Source: Micromonospora pattaloongensis
Lineage (GTDB): Bacteria; Actinomycetota; Actinomycetes; Mycobacteriales; Micromonosporaceae
Reading direction: 5' to 3'
NCBI RefSeq assembly: GCF_900107255.1
Contig: NZ_FNPH01000004.1
Coordinates: forward strand, 248,001 to 312,000
DNA length: 64,000 nucleotides
Positions 25,423 through 34,712 of the stretch are shown here, in pieces. The notes beneath the pieces were generated by a model that did no database searches, was not told the origin of the DNA, and saw only the letters and a program-made list of their open reading frames with translations. Position 1 is the stretch's first letter. Each line of letters opens with the position of its first letter. The position numbers and the translations under genes are program-made.

Positions 25423-26916
25423 TCAGTCGTAGTGCTGGAACCTCGGCCACAGCTGCGACCACGGCCCGCGCGGGTCGCGGCACACCCGAACGTTCAGCTC
25501 CTGCTCCTCGTTCGGGATGTCGACGCCGTTGTCGAGGTCGCGGACCACCACGCAGGAGCCGAACGCGGCCTCGAGCGCCGGGCCGGCGCGGAAGCCGACC
25601 GCGACCACGACGGACGCGGTCTCCGGCGGCGCGCCCCGGTGGTACAGCTCATTGTGTCCGCTGTAGACGGCGGGTAGGTCGTGGCGGTCGCCGTACCGGT
25701 CGAGCGCGCCGGCCTCGCCGTAGTTGGCGGTGACGATGACGGCCCGGTCGCGGTCGGCCGGCGGCAGCCCGTGGTAGACCTCGGCGATCTGGGCGACGTA
25801 CCGGGGCCATCCGACCTGATCGCTGGTGGCCTGGTTGGCGGCGGGGATCGGTGTTCTCGCCAGCGCCGGCACCGGCAGCAGCGGCAGCGCGATCAGCCCG
25901 GACACGATCGCGTTGATCGCCAGCGCGCCGCCGAGCAGCGCCACGCGCGGCCGGCGGCCGGCCAGCCACCGTACGGTCGGCGCGCAGCCGGCGGCGTAGA
26001 GCGCCAGCACGAGCGCCAGCGTGTAGTACGGCTGCCCGCCGCTGACCAGCACCAGAACGCAGAGAATCGGGTACGCCACCCCGAGCGCCCGCGCCGGCCG
26101 CAGCGCCGGGTCGCGCAGCAGACGGACCAGCCCGGCGATCCAGACCGGCGCGAGGAGCGGGCCGAGCAGCACCAGTTGCATCGGTACGAAGAGCGCGCGC
26201 GACTCCGCGCCCTTGTTGCGTTCGATCGCCTCGGCCATCGCCAGCTGCGGCCAGCCGTGCGTCGCCTGATACACGAGATTGGGTGCGCCGACGGCGAGCG
26301 CGATCGCCACGCCGATCCACAGCCAGCGCGACGCCAGGGTCCGGCGCGGCCCGACTAGCACCAGCGCCACGCCGACCGCGGCCAGGGCGAGCACGATCAG
26401 ATGCTTGTTGTAGAGCCCCACGCCGACCAGGGCGCCGACCGCCAGCCACCAGCGCTCGTCGCGGAGCAGCGCCCGGGCGACGCTGAGCAGGACCGCGGCC
26501 CCGACGACCATGTCGAGGGTGGCGGTGAGCAGCACGTGGCCGAAGACGAGCGGAAACGCGGTGGCGGCGCCGAGCGCGGCGAGGAGCTGCCCGGCGCGGC
26601 CGGCGCCCAGCTCGCGGGCGAGCAGCGCGGTCAGGATCGCCGTGGCGGCGGCGACGAGCGCACCCGGCAGCCGCAGCGCCCACAGGTGGTCGCCGAACAG
26701 CTCGGTCGTCAGGCGCGCGAGCAGCGGGGTGGCGGGCGGTTGGTCCACGTACCCCCACTCCGGTCGCTGCCCGAGCAGCCGGAAGTAGAGCTCGTCGCGG
26801 TGGTAGCCGTAGCCGTTCGCGGTCGCGAGCAGCAGCACCGCGAGCGCGCCGGCCACCAGAACGACGGGACCGGCGGCCATCGGCGGGCGGCCGGGGCGGG
26901 GGGAGTCGGACGTCAC
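25423..26916 (-). CDS. GT39-type membrane glycosyltransferase (ArnT-like)
   Basis: 497 aa from GTG 26916. It is strongly hydrophobic with roughly a dozen TM helices. The first extracytoplasmic loop has the catalytic-type acidic pair GYHRDELYFRLLGQRPEWGY followed by VDQPP, as in GT39/PMT_2 and ArnT enzymes that move a sugar from a polyprenyl-phosphate carrier. The soluble C-terminal part (from about VIVTANYGEAGALDRYG) is the usual globular domain. Acceptor and sugar are unknown. It is monocistronic in appearance. Confidence 0.88.
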   Translation of the reverse strand: MTSDSPRPGRPPMAAGPVVLVAGALAVLLLATANGYGYHRDELYFRLLGQRPEWGYVDQPPATPLLARLTTELFGDHLWALRLPGALVAAATAILTALLARELGAGRAGQLLAALGAATAFPLVFGHVLLTATLDMVVGAAVLLSVARALLRDERWWLAVGALVGVGLYNKHLIVLALAAVGVALVLVGPRRTLASRWLWIGVAIALAVGAPNLVYQATHGWPQLAMAEAIERNKGAESRALFVPMQLVLLGPLLAPVWIAGLVRLLRDPALRPARALGVAYPILCVLVLVSGGQPYYTLALVLALYAAGCAPTVRWLAGRRPRVALLGGALAINAIVSGLIALPLLPVPALARTPIPAANQATSDQVGWPRYVAQIAEVYHGLPPADRDRAVIVTANYGEAGALDRYGDRHDLPAVYSGHNELYHRGAPPETASVVVAVGFRAGPALEAAFGSCVVVRDLDNGVDIPNEEQELNVRVCRDPRGPWSQLWPRFQHYD

Positions 26917-26998
26917 GTGCGTACGGTAACGCGCACGCGCGTGCCGACCCGGCCACCGACCGTGGTGGTGACCGGTGGCGCCGGTCACGGGACGGGGC

Positions 26999-27994
26999 CT
27001 ACCGCTCGGCGACGAATCCCTGTTCCTTCATCCAGTCGAACGTCACCTGAGCCACCGGGTGACCCTCCACGTCGACCTGCTCGTTCAGGCGACGCAGGGT
27101 GGCGTCGTCGAGCTTGGCCGTGATGGGATCGAGCAGCGTCGTCAGCGACGGGTACTTCGCCGCCGTGTCGCCGTTCACGGTCAGCGCCGGGTTGTAGATG
27201 GGGAAGAATCTCCGGTCGTCGGTCAGCGTGCGCAGCTTCAGGTTGCTGATCCGGCCGTCCGTGGTGAACACCTCCCCGAAGTTGCAGGCGGCGCCCTTCG
27301 CCGTCTCGGTGTAGACCACTCCGGTGTCGACGGTCTTGACGTTGCCGGCCGGCACCGACATCCCGTACGCCCTGCTCATGCCGGGCCAGCCGTCGTTGCG
27401 GCCGGCGAATTCGCTCTCCACGCAGAACGTGGCCCGGCTCGGGTTCTTCGCCGCGAAGGTGGCCAGGTCGGAGAGCGTCTCGAGCTTCCACTCCCTGGCC
27501 CTGTCCTCGCGCACCGCGATGGCGTACGTGTTGTTGGCCGGCGCCGGGGCGCCCCACACCACCCGGTTCTTCTCCCTGTCCTCCCTGGCCACCGCCTCGT
27601 ACTGTCGTCGCGGGTCCGGGATCGGGTCGGTGTGGCCGAGATAGTTGATCCAACCGGTGCCGCTGTATTCCCACGACACGTCGATATCCCCGGTGAGCAG
27701 CGCATTCCGGCTGTTCACCGAGCCCTTGATGTTGGTCCGGTCCGTCACCTCGGCGCCGGCGGCGCGCAGGGCGATCATGGTGATGTGGCCGAGCACGATC
27801 GACTCGGTGAAGTCCTTCGAGCCGACCGCGATCGTCCGGCCCGCCAGCGCCGCGTCCTCCTTGATCGATCCCGCGCCGACGGACACCTCGACGATGCTGT
27901 TCTCGGTGGTCACCGAGTAGCACCCGGACGTGAGCGCCACGGCGGCGACCGCGACACCGGTCAGCACACGGGTGAGCGGGTTTCTGGTGGGCAC
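26999..27994 (-). CDS. Glycine-betaine/osmoprotectant ABC substrate-binding lipoprotein (OpuAC/OsmX type)
   Basis: 331 aa. GTG 27994 has GGAGG five bases upstream. Signal peptide with lipobox LTSGC. The OpuAC-type core has IAVGSKDFTESIVLGHITMI, VSWEYSGTGWINYLGHTDPI and a long C-terminal lobe with FTTDGRISNLKLRTLTDDR. Family members bind glycine betaine, choline, proline betaine or carnitine through an aromatic cage, and Trp and Tyr residues here (WEYSGTGW) could supply it. It is the last gene of a four-gene set (permease, ATPase, permease, this). Confidence 0.92.
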   Translation of the reverse strand: MPTRNPLTRVLTGVAVAAVALTSGCYSVTTENSIVEVSVGAGSIKEDAALAGRTIAVGSKDFTESIVLGHITMIALRAAGAEVTDRTNIKGSVNSRNALLTGDIDVSWEYSGTGWINYLGHTDPIPDPRRQYEAVAREDREKNRVVWGAPAPANNTYAIAVREDRAREWKLETLSDLATFAAKNPSRATFCVESEFAGRNDGWPGMSRAYGMSVPAGNVKTVDTGVVYTETAKGAACNFGEVFTTDGRISNLKLRTLTDDRRFFPIYNPALTVNGDTAAKYPSLTTLLDPITAKLDDATLRRLNEQVDVEGHPVAQVTFDWMKEQGFVAER

Positions 27995-28054
27995 GGGTAC
28001 CTCCTTGGCGCGCGGGCGCGGTGCGAACGGGCAGGGGAGCAGGAGCGGGCCCGG

Positions 28055-28843
28055 TCAGCCCAGCCCGCGGGGTCGGAACAGGTCGGCGATGACGCCGCCG
28101 AGCCAGTCCAGCAGCAGCGCCAGCGCGGCGGTGAGGATCGCGCCGCAGACCAGCACCGGGGCGCGCTGGAGCTTGATCCCGGTGACGATCAGCTCACCGA
28201 GCCCCCCGGCGTTGATGAACGTGGCGAGCGTGGCCACGCCCACGGCGAGGACCAGCGCCGTCCGGATGCCGGCGAGAATGACGGGCAGCGCCAGCGGCAG
28301 CTCGACCCGGGTCAGGACGGCGAGCGGCGACATGCCGATGCCGCGACCGGCCTCGACCAGCTTCCGGTCGACCTGGTTGAGACCGACGATGGTGTTCTGC
28401 AACACGGGGAGCAGGGCGTACGCGACCAACCCGATCAGCGCGGTCGTGGAGCCGATGCCCAGCCAGATGCTGAGCAGGACCAGCAGCCCGATCGCCGGGG
28501 TGGCCTGTCCGATGTTCGCCAGGGCGGTGGCGGCCGGGGCGATCCACCGCAGCGCGGGTCGGGTGAGCAGGATGCCCGTGCCGACGGCCACGGTCACCAC
28601 CACCACGGTGGTCAGTGCGGTGAGCCGCAGGTGCTCGCCGAGCATCCGCATGAGGGCGTCGGCGTTCAGCGACCGACGTTCGATGTCGTCGAGCTGTCGC
28701 GACCGGATCCAGAGGTACGTCGCGAGCAGCGTCACGGCGAGCACCACCGGCATCGCCCAGTGGCTGCGCAGCAGGGTCCGCCAGCGCGACGGCGGCGTGA
28801 GCGCGGCGGCGGCGGTCCGGCCGCGGTGCGCGGTCGCGGTCAC
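28055..28843 (-). CDS. Osmoprotectant ABC transporter permease, second subunit
   Basis: 262 aa. GTG 28843 overlaps the ATPase stop (GTGA). One TM at MPVVLAVTLLATYLWI, then the BPD_transp_1 core with TALTTVVVVTVAVGTGILLT, the ATPase-docking loop (KLVEAGRGIGMSPLAVLTRV, ELPLALPVILAGIRTALVLA) and a C-terminal TM pair. The open frame runs upstream to 29158, but only as a shadow of the ATPase gene. It pairs with the permease at 30077 to form the heterodimeric channel of the betaine-type importer. Confidence 0.92.
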   Translation of the reverse strand: MTATAHRGRTAAAALTPPSRWRTLLRSHWAMPVVLAVTLLATYLWIRSRQLDDIERRSLNADALMRMLGEHLRLTALTTVVVVTVAVGTGILLTRPALRWIAPAATALANIGQATPAIGLLVLLSIWLGIGSTTALIGLVAYALLPVLQNTIVGLNQVDRKLVEAGRGIGMSPLAVLTRVELPLALPVILAGIRTALVLAVGVATLATFINAGGLGELIVTGIKLQRAPVLVCGAILTAALALLLDWLGGVIADLFRPRGLG

Positions 28844-30060
28844 CGTGCGCCCCCGCGCTGGGCGGGGGCCGCCAGCGTCCGGGGCATCGGCGGCCGGTAG
28901 TACGACGCCTCCGCCACGCCGCGGTCGCGGCTGCGCTCGGTCTCGCGCATCTCCGTGATCGCCCGCATGAGGCGGTCGATGCCCAGCACGCCGCGGTAGC
29001 GGCCGGCGTCGTCGACCACCACCGCGGCTCCGCAGCCGCAGGTCAGCATCGCGTCGAGCGCGTCGCGCAGCGTGGCCCGCGGCTCCACCGTCGGCGCGGG
29101 GATGCCGACCCCGTCGAGGGTGTCCCGCTCCGGCCGCAGATCGCGCGGACCGACCCACCGCAGCGGCCGCCGCTCACCGTCGACGGTGAGCACCGCCCAG
29201 TCGCCGGACTCGTCCAGGTGGCGCAGCACCGCGGCCGGTGATTCCTGCGACGTCACCAGGTGCGCCTCGTCGTACGCGATGGAGCCGACCCGGCGCAGGT
29301 TGAGCTGCTTGAGCGAGGCGCCGGCGCCGATGAACTGCGCCACGGTCTCATCGGCGGGCGCGGCGAGCAGCCGTTCCGGGGTGTCGAACTGCCGGATCCG
29401 GGACCGCTCGCCGAGCACGGCGATCCGGCTTCCCATCTTGATCGCCTCGTCGAAGTCGTGCGTGACGAACACGATGGTCTTCTGCAGCTTCTCCTGCAAT
29501 CGCAGGAACTCGTTCTGCAGGTGCTCGCGGGTCAGCGGGTCGGTCGCGCCGAACGGCTCATCCATGAGCATCACCGGCGGGTCGGCCGCCAACGCCCGCG
29601 CGACGCCGACGCGCTGCTGCTGCCCGCCGGAGAGCTGTTGCGGAAGCCGGTTACGGAACTGACCCGGCTCCAGCCCGACCAGATCGAGCAGCTCGTCGAC
29701 GCGCGCGTCGATGCGACGGCGGTCCCAGCCGAGCATCCTGGGCACCATCCCGATGTTGGTCGCCACGCTCATGTGCGGGAACAGACCGCCCTGCTGGATG
29801 ACGTAGCCGATGCGGCGACGCAGTTCGGTGGGGTTGAGCGAGGTCACGTCGGCGCCGTCCAGCGTGATACGGCCGCTGCTCGGCTCGATCAACCTGTTGA
29901 TCATTTTCATGGTCGTCGTCTTGCCGCACCCCGACGGGCCGACCAGAACGACGATCTCACCCCGGTGGATCGTCATCGACACGTTCTCCACCGCGGGCAC
30001 CTTCTGCCCGCGGTATCGCTTGCTGACGTGGTCGAGGCTGATCATCACGTCGTCGGACAT
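28840..30060 (-). CDS. Osmoprotectant ABC transporter ATP-binding protein with CBS domains
   Basis: 406 aa from ATG 30060. ATPase motifs: Walker A GPSGCGKTT, Q-loop VIQQGGLFPHMSVATNI, signature [15 protein letters not shown], Walker B VMLMDEPFGATDP, H-loop FVTHDFDEAIKMG. The C-terminal half holds two CBS-like modules (IAYDEAHLVTSQESPAAVLR; VEPRATLRDALDAMLTCGCG), which in OpuA-type transporters sense ionic strength and gate transport. The gap to the upstream permease stop is 16 bp and there is a 4-bp overlap downstream. Confidence 0.94.
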   Translation of the reverse strand: MSDDVMISLDHVSKRYRGQKVPAVENVSMTIHRGEIVVLVGPSGCGKTTTMKMINRLIEPSSGRITLDGADVTSLNPTELRRRIGYVIQQGGLFPHMSVATNIGMVPRMLGWDRRRIDARVDELLDLVGLEPGQFRNRLPQQLSGGQQQRVGVARALAADPPVMLMDEPFGATDPLTREHLQNEFLRLQEKLQKTIVFVTHDFDEAIKMGSRIAVLGERSRIRQFDTPERLLAAPADETVAQFIGAGASLKQLNLRRVGSIAYDEAHLVTSQESPAAVLRHLDESGDWAVLTVDGERRPLRWVGPRDLRPERDTLDGVGIPAPTVEPRATLRDALDAMLTCGCGAAVVVDDAGRYRGVLGIDRLMRAITEMRETERSRDRGVAEASYYRPPMPRTLAAPAQRGGAR

Positions 30061-30076
30061 CACATGACCTCTCTGA

Positions 30077-30790
30077 TTAGTGGGCGGTGCCGGCGGTGGC
30101 CGCGGCGCCGGCCGGTGGGGCGGACCGGGGATTCCGCGCGGCGGAACGGGCGCCCCGGCCCGGCCGGGTGAGCACACCGAGCAACGCCAGGCAGAGATCG
30201 ACGGCGAGGGCGAGGATGACCACCCCGAGGGTGCCGACCAGCGCCTGGTTGAGCGAGTTGACGCCGCCGAGGTTGGCCAGGCCGGAGAAGATCTGGTGGC
30301 CCAGCCCCGGCCCGCCGACGTACGCGGCGATCGCCGCGATGCCCATCGTCATCTGCGTGGAGACCCGGATCCCGGCCAGGATGACCGGCCAGGCCAGGGG
30401 GATCTCCACGGTGGCCAGTCGCCGCAGCGGCCCCATCCCGATGCCGCGGGCGGCCTCGCGCAGTGCCGGGTCGATCTCGGTCAGCCCGACCACCGTGTTG
30501 CGCAGGATCGGCAGCACCGCGTACAGCGTCAGCGCGATCAGCGGCGGAACGTAGCCCAGACCCAGCGGCGGGATCAGCAGACCCAGCAGCGCGAACGACG
30601 GGATCGTCAGGATCGCCGCGGCGACCGCCACCGCGATCGCCCGACCACGCCGGTGTCGGTACGTGGCCACACCGATCAGCACGCCGACCACCGTCGCGAT
30701 CGCGACGGCGGTGAGCACGATGGTGGCGTGCTCCAGGGTCTGTGCCAGCAGCAGGGTCCGGCGACTCTGCAGGTATTCGAGGAACGTCAT
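30077..30790 (-). CDS. Osmoprotectant ABC transporter permease, first subunit
   Basis: 237 aa. ATG 30790 follows GGAGGTGACA, so the longer frame to 31018 is rejected. TM-rich BPD_transp_1 protein (TIVLTAVAIATVVGVLIGVA, SFALLGLLIPPLGLGYVPPL, LYAVLPILRNTVVGLTEIDP) with the docking segment REAARGIGMGPLRRLATVEI. First gene of the betaine-type importer operon. Its C-terminal Pro/Ala/Arg tail is low complexity. Confidence 0.92.
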   Translation of the reverse strand: MTFLEYLQSRRTLLLAQTLEHATIVLTAVAIATVVGVLIGVATYRHRRGRAIAVAVAAAILTIPSFALLGLLIPPLGLGYVPPLIALTLYAVLPILRNTVVGLTEIDPALREAARGIGMGPLRRLATVEIPLAWPVILAGIRVSTQMTMGIAAIAAYVGGPGLGHQIFSGLANLGGVNSLNQALVGTLGVVILALAVDLCLALLGVLTRPGRGARSAARNPRSAPPAGAAATAGTAH

Positions 30791-31021
30791 TGTCACCTCC
30801 GTGATGGCAGCGGAGTGCAGAAGCGCCACCACGGAGGCGCAGCATGCGGTCGCGGCCATCCGGGGGACGACCGCGGTCGCCTCTGGTACCCGGGCGCCGT
30901 GCCCGCGAACCGTCGTGAGGATCACACGATCGTGGGACGGCGCACGCTCCGGGCCACCCGCCGGCCCCGGCAGCGCAGGCGCCGGCCGACCGAACATGAT
31001 CAAGCTCTCAATGGTCATCTT

Positions 31022-31049
31022 CTCAGGCGCGCGGGACCGGGGCCGATTC
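31022..31049 (+). promoter_or_regulatory. FliA/WhiG-like promoter of chemoreceptor 2
   Basis: CTCA (31022-31025), a 16-bp spacer, then GCCGATTC (31042-31049), ending 7 bases before ATG 31057. The pattern matches the motility-sigma (FliA/WhiG) promoter shape and repeats before chemoreceptor 3. The expected start site falls at or beside the ATG, so the mRNA would be leaderless; no Shine-Dalgarno is present. Confidence 0.5.
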
Positions 31050-31056
31050 GAACGGC

Positions 31057-32673
31057 ATGCGGAACCGTCTCGGCTACCTGTCCGTGGGGGCGCGCTTGGG
31101 CGCCGCCTTCGTCGTGGTGTGTGCCCTGCTGCTCGCCGTCGCCGCCAGCGGTGTCTGGGGAACCCGGCACCACCGCTCGCTGCAGCGCGAACTCGTCCGC
31201 CTCAACGCCCTCGGCGACCAGATCCAGGAGTTGCGGTACCTCGACGCCGACGTCAGCGGCTGGCAGGGCTACGTCTACTCCGAGGCGCTGGTGCTGGGGG
31301 GACCGCAGGCGGTCGGACCGGAGGGGTACAGCCGGGCGGAGCTGCTGAAGTCCAAGGACGCGGTGTTCAAGCTGCTCTCCGAGATCGACCGGGGCGCGAT
31401 GACGACCGCCGAGCGGACGGAGCTGGACCGCCAGGCCGAGCTCTGGAAGTCCTACTTCGAGTACGACGACCAGATGACCGCCCACATCGCCAAGGGCGAC
31501 AAGGCGTCGATGGCGAAGGCGTACGACCTGCAGAACGAGGAGCTCAGCGTGGGGTGGGCCGACCTGCTCGCCTCCACTGACAAGATCCTGGACTCCGTCG
31601 CGTCCCGCAGCAGGGCGCTCACCGCGCAGGCCGACCGGGCCAACTCGCTCGTGACCACCGGCATCGTCGTCGCCGCGCTGCTCGCCGTCGTGCTGTCCCT
31701 GCTGCTGAGCATCGTGGTGACCCGGTCGGTGGTGCGGCCACTGCGGCACAGCATCGCGGTGCTCGGCCGCGTCGGCGCCGGCGACCTGACCGCCCGCACC
31801 GGGCTGACCAGCCGGGACGAGACCGGCCAGCTCGGCCGCGCCGTCGACCAGATGACGGCGGAGCTGCGCGCGACCGTGGAGGCGCTCAGCAGCAGCGCCG
31901 GCGCCCTCTCCCGCGCCTCCGAGGACCTCTCCACGACCAGCGGCCGGCTCAGCGCCGGGGCCCAGGACACCGCCGCGCAGGCCGAGCGGGCCTCCGACGC
32001 CGCGACGGAGGTCTCGCGGCACGTGCGGCAGGTCGCCGCCGGCTCGCAGGAGCTGGACGAGGCGATCCGGGAGATCGCGCAGAGCGCCACGGCCGCCGCG
32101 CGGGTCGCCGGCGACGCCGTCACCGCGGTCGAGGCCACCAGCGCGACCGTCGCCGAACTCGGCGTCTCATCCGCGGAGATCGGCAAGGTCGTCCAGGTGA
32201 TCACCTCGATCGCCGAGCAGACGAACCTGCTCGCCCTCAACGCCACCATCGAGGCGGCGCGGGCCGGCGAGGCGGGACGCGGCTTCGCGGTCGTCGCCAA
32301 CGAGGTCAAGGAACTCGCCCAGGAGACGGCGCGGGCCACCGACGACATCACCGCGCGGGTCCAGGGCATCCAGGGCAGCACCGAGGCGGCCGTGCGCTCG
32401 ATCGGGCAGATCCGCGAGGTCGTCACGGAGATCAACGACCATCAGGGGACGATCGCGGTCGCCGTCGAGCAGCAGGGCGCCACCAGCCGGGAGATGAGCC
32501 GCAGCGTCGACGCGGCGGTCGGGCGCACCAGCGAGATCGCCACCGCCGTCGACGCGGTCGCGTCCGCGGCCGGCGGCACCACCATCGGCGTCGCCGAGGC
32601 GCGGCAGGCCGCGGGTGACCTGGCCCGGATGGCGGGGGAGCTGCGCGAGCTGGTCGGCCGGTTCCGCTACTGA
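31057..32673 (+). CDS. Methyl-accepting chemotaxis protein 2 (4HB sensor, HAMP, MCP signalling domain)
   Basis: 538 aa from ATG 31057. TM1 is [21 protein letters not shown]; the sensor has [20 protein letters not shown], then TM2 ([20 protein letters not shown]), HAMP, and a signalling helix pair with tip [20 protein letters not shown]. It shares the sensor layout with chemoreceptor 1. The C-terminus LVGRFRY has no tethering pentapeptide. A FliA-like element ends 7 bp upstream of the ATG. No che genes are nearby, so it must signal to a CheA/CheW encoded elsewhere. Confidence 0.94.
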   Translation: MRNRLGYLSVGARLGAAFVVVCALLLAVAASGVWGTRHHRSLQRELVRLNALGDQIQELRYLDADVSGWQGYVYSEALVLGGPQAVGPEGYSRAELLKSKDAVFKLLSEIDRGAMTTAERTELDRQAELWKSYFEYDDQMTAHIAKGDKASMAKAYDLQNEELSVGWADLLASTDKILDSVASRSRALTAQADRANSLVTTGIVVAALLAVVLSLLLSIVVTRSVVRPLRHSIAVLGRVGAGDLTARTGLTSRDETGQLGRAVDQMTAELRATVEALSSSAGALSRASEDLSTTSGRLSAGAQDTAAQAERASDAATEVSRHVRQVAAGSQELDEAIREIAQSATAAARVAGDAVTAVEATSATVAELGVSSAEIGKVVQVITSIAEQTNLLALNATIEAARAGEAGRGFAVVANEVKELAQETARATDDITARVQGIQGSTEAAVRSIGQIREVVTEINDHQGTIAVAVEQQGATSREMSRSVDAAVGRTSEIATAVDAVASAAGGTTIGVAEARQAAGDLARMAGELRELVGRFRY

Positions 32674-32692
32674 GTTCCGGGTGCCGGGGAGG

Positions 32693-33457
32693 TCAGGTGA
32701 ACTGCGTGTGCGGCCGCGCCTGCACCTCGGCGTCGACCAGGATGTCGACCCGCTCGTTGTAGAAGCACACCAGCCCGGCGATCTTCTGGCACTCCGGCAG
32801 GGGAGTGCGGTAGATCCAGGCGATGTCGTCGTAGCTGCGGTCGTACACGTCGACCGACCAGTACGCGGCGGTGCCCTTGTAGGCGCAGTGCGACTGCCGC
32901 CGCGAGGGGCGCAGCAGCTCCATCCGGACGTGCGGCAACGGCAGGTAGAACCGGGGTGGCAGCCCGGTCTCGAACAGAACCTTCGGCGTACGCGAGTCCG
33001 CCAGCGTCACGCCCTCCAACTCCACCCGCACGTGGCGGCTGCTGGCCCGGATGTCGATGCGGCTGTACGGGTTGTGCGCATGGGTGTAGACCGGCTCGTC
33101 CTCCTCCATCCACTCGTCCATCGCGCCCCACTCCAGCCGTACCGCCGCGCGCAGCTCCTCGATCGGCGAGGTGGGAAAGCGCCGGCCGGCGCCCGGCGCG
33201 GTGCCGTGCGCGGTGGCGACGTCGAGCACCTCGGCCGTCCCGCGCTCCTGCGCCTGCTCCGTCGCGCCGGTGGCGGTGAGCCGGGCATGGACGTCGTCGG
33301 CCGGGAAGTAGTAGGTCGGGTAGTAGGGGACCTCCCAGACCAGCAGCGGCCGGGTGGTGTCCGCGACCACGTCCCCGCCGAGGAAGGCGCGGATACGCTT
33401 CGCGCCGGTCTCCACCCGGAACAGCCCGTGCCCCGGCGGCTCCTGCTGCTGACCCAT
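32693..33457 (-). CDS. DUF427 domain protein
   Basis: 254 aa from ATG 33457 with GGAGGAG upstream. Two DUF427-like units: VETGAKRIRAFLGGDVVADT and, in the second half, VRVELEGVTLADSRTPKVLF, FYLPLPHVRMELLRPSRRQS and AYKGTAAYWSV. The family is uncharacterised, with a small mainly beta fold. No signal peptide and no TM. The small 33519 gene upstream on the same strand may share its transcript. The gap to the convergent chemoreceptor is 19 bp. Confidence 0.88.
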   Translation of the reverse strand: MGQQQEPPGHGLFRVETGAKRIRAFLGGDVVADTTRPLLVWEVPYYPTYYFPADDVHARLTATGATEQAQERGTAEVLDVATAHGTAPGAGRRFPTSPIEELRAAVRLEWGAMDEWMEEDEPVYTHAHNPYSRIDIRASSRHVRVELEGVTLADSRTPKVLFETGLPPRFYLPLPHVRMELLRPSRRQSHCAYKGTAAYWSVDVYDRSYDDIAWIYRTPLPECQKIAGLVCFYNERVDILVDAEVQARPHTQFT

Positions 33458-33518
33458 CGGCTCCTCCTCCGCGCTCGGCTGGCGCGCCGCGTGAACCCGG
33501 CATCGGGCTCCCGGCGCG

Positions 33519-33755
33519 TCACGTCCGCTGCTGGGTGCACCACCGTGGTCCGAGATCGGTGTTGTCCAGCGGGCTCTCCTCGCGGTGCAGCAGGTTCTTC
33601 GAGGTGAGCTCGTGCAGCGGCTGATTGAGCTGCTCCTCCGGCAACCCCGTCTCCCGGGCGATCGCCGCCAGGTACGGCACCTCGCCACGGGATTCCAGCC
33701 CGGTGGTCGCCACGAACACCAGCTCCTCCACCGCCGTGAGTCGAACCTGTTGCAT
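33519..33755 (-). CDS. Hypothetical 78-aa protein, winged-helix-like
   Basis: ATG 33755 follows GGGAGG with five-base spacing. The chain QQVRLTAVEELVFVATTGLE, VPYLAAIARETGLPEEQLNQ, PLHELTSKNLLHREESPLDN reads like a compact winged helix (helix, helix, recognition helix, hairpin with a charged wing) and ends GPRWCTQQRT. The fold is a guess from secondary-structure pattern. It sits about 60 bp before the DUF427 gene in the same direction. Confidence 0.65.
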   Translation of the reverse strand: MQQVRLTAVEELVFVATTGLESRGEVPYLAAIARETGLPEEQLNQPLHELTSKNLLHREESPLDNTDLGPRWCTQQRT

Positions 33756-33881
33756 GGGAACCTCCCGTCGTTCTCCAGCGGCCGTCATCCCCGGTTACCC
33801 CGCCCCGGCGCGATGATGCCGCAACGTGTCGCCCGCGCGACCTTTGGTAACGGCGGCCGCGGCGCTGACTAGGCTGCCGGC

Positions 33882-34673
33882 GTGACCGACTGGGAGAAGA
33901 TCTACGAGGCGGGCTGCGCACTGCCCGCCGGCCGCGCGCTCGACGAGTTGGTCGCGGAGCTCGCGGTGGCGCTGCGCGACCCGGACCCGGGGGTCCGCGA
34001 CGGCGCGCCCTACGTGGTGTTGCGGACCTGGATCCAGCGGGACGTGATCGACGCCGGACGGCGCGCCCGGCTCGGCGCCCAGATGGCGGCCCGCTTCGCC
34101 GACCCGGAGATCCAGGCACGCACCTTCGCCCCGCTGGTCCTGGACATGATCGTCGGCCGCGGCGACTTCGACCCGGCGTGGCTGGTCGCGTTCACCCGCT
34201 GGTACCCCGCGGAACAGGACCTGCGCGGTCACGATCCGGTGCTCGGCTGGCTGCACGCGGTCGCGCACGGCGCCGATCTGCTTGCCGCCTTCGGCCGGCA
34301 TCCGCGGGTGCGGCCCGAGGCGATGCTGGAGCTCGCCGCCGCGCGGCTGCTGGCCCGCACCGACTACCTCTACGCCGAGCAGGAGGACGATCGACTGGCG
34401 CGGGCGATCGCGCTGACCCTGACGCGGCCGGAGCTGACCGAGGCGGCGGCGGTCGGCTGGCTCGACCCGATCGCGGCCGACTTCCGGGCGATGCCGCGCG
34501 GCACCACCCCGACCTACGCCTCGAACGCGATGCGGACCCTGCGAATGCTGTACCTCCTGGCCGACCTCGGGGTGCCGCCGTCGTCCGGCGCCGCGCCGAT
34601 CCCGCTGCCGCACGCCGCGGCGGTCAAGCGGCGGCTCGCCGAGGTGCTCGCCCCGGTCTTCCAGCACTCGTGA
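33882..34673 (+). CDS. DUF2785 domain protein
   Basis: 263 aa starting at ATG 33882 or just downstream. An all-alpha protein with the DUF2785 hallmarks RWYPAEQDLRGHDPVLGWLH and AVAHGADLLAAFGRHP. The N-terminal part (WEKIYEAGCALPAG, LDELVAELAVALRDPDPGVR) looks like a HEAT-type helical region. The family's function is unknown. It ends at a strong bidirectional terminator shared with the convergent Asp-box gene. Confidence 0.87.
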   Translation: MTDWEKIYEAGCALPAGRALDELVAELAVALRDPDPGVRDGAPYVVLRTWIQRDVIDAGRRARLGAQMAARFADPEIQARTFAPLVLDMIVGRGDFDPAWLVAFTRWYPAEQDLRGHDPVLGWLHAVAHGADLLAAFGRHPRVRPEAMLELAAARLLARTDYLYAEQEDDRLARAIALTLTRPELTEAAAVGWLDPIAADFRAMPRGTTPTYASNAMRTLRMLYLLADLGVPPSSGAAPIPLPHAAAVKRRLAEVLAPVFQHS

Positions 34674-34675
34674 TC

Positions 34676-34707
34676 TTCGGGGCGGGACCGTGCGGCCCCG
34701 CCCCGAA
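34676..34707. terminator. Bidirectional hairpin terminator
   Basis: An 11-bp perfect stem (TTCGGGGCGGG and its complement) with a 10-base loop in the 39-bp gap between the stops of the convergent DUF2785 and Asp-box genes. It is well placed to stop both transcripts. Confidence 0.8.
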
Positions 34708-34712
34708 AGCGG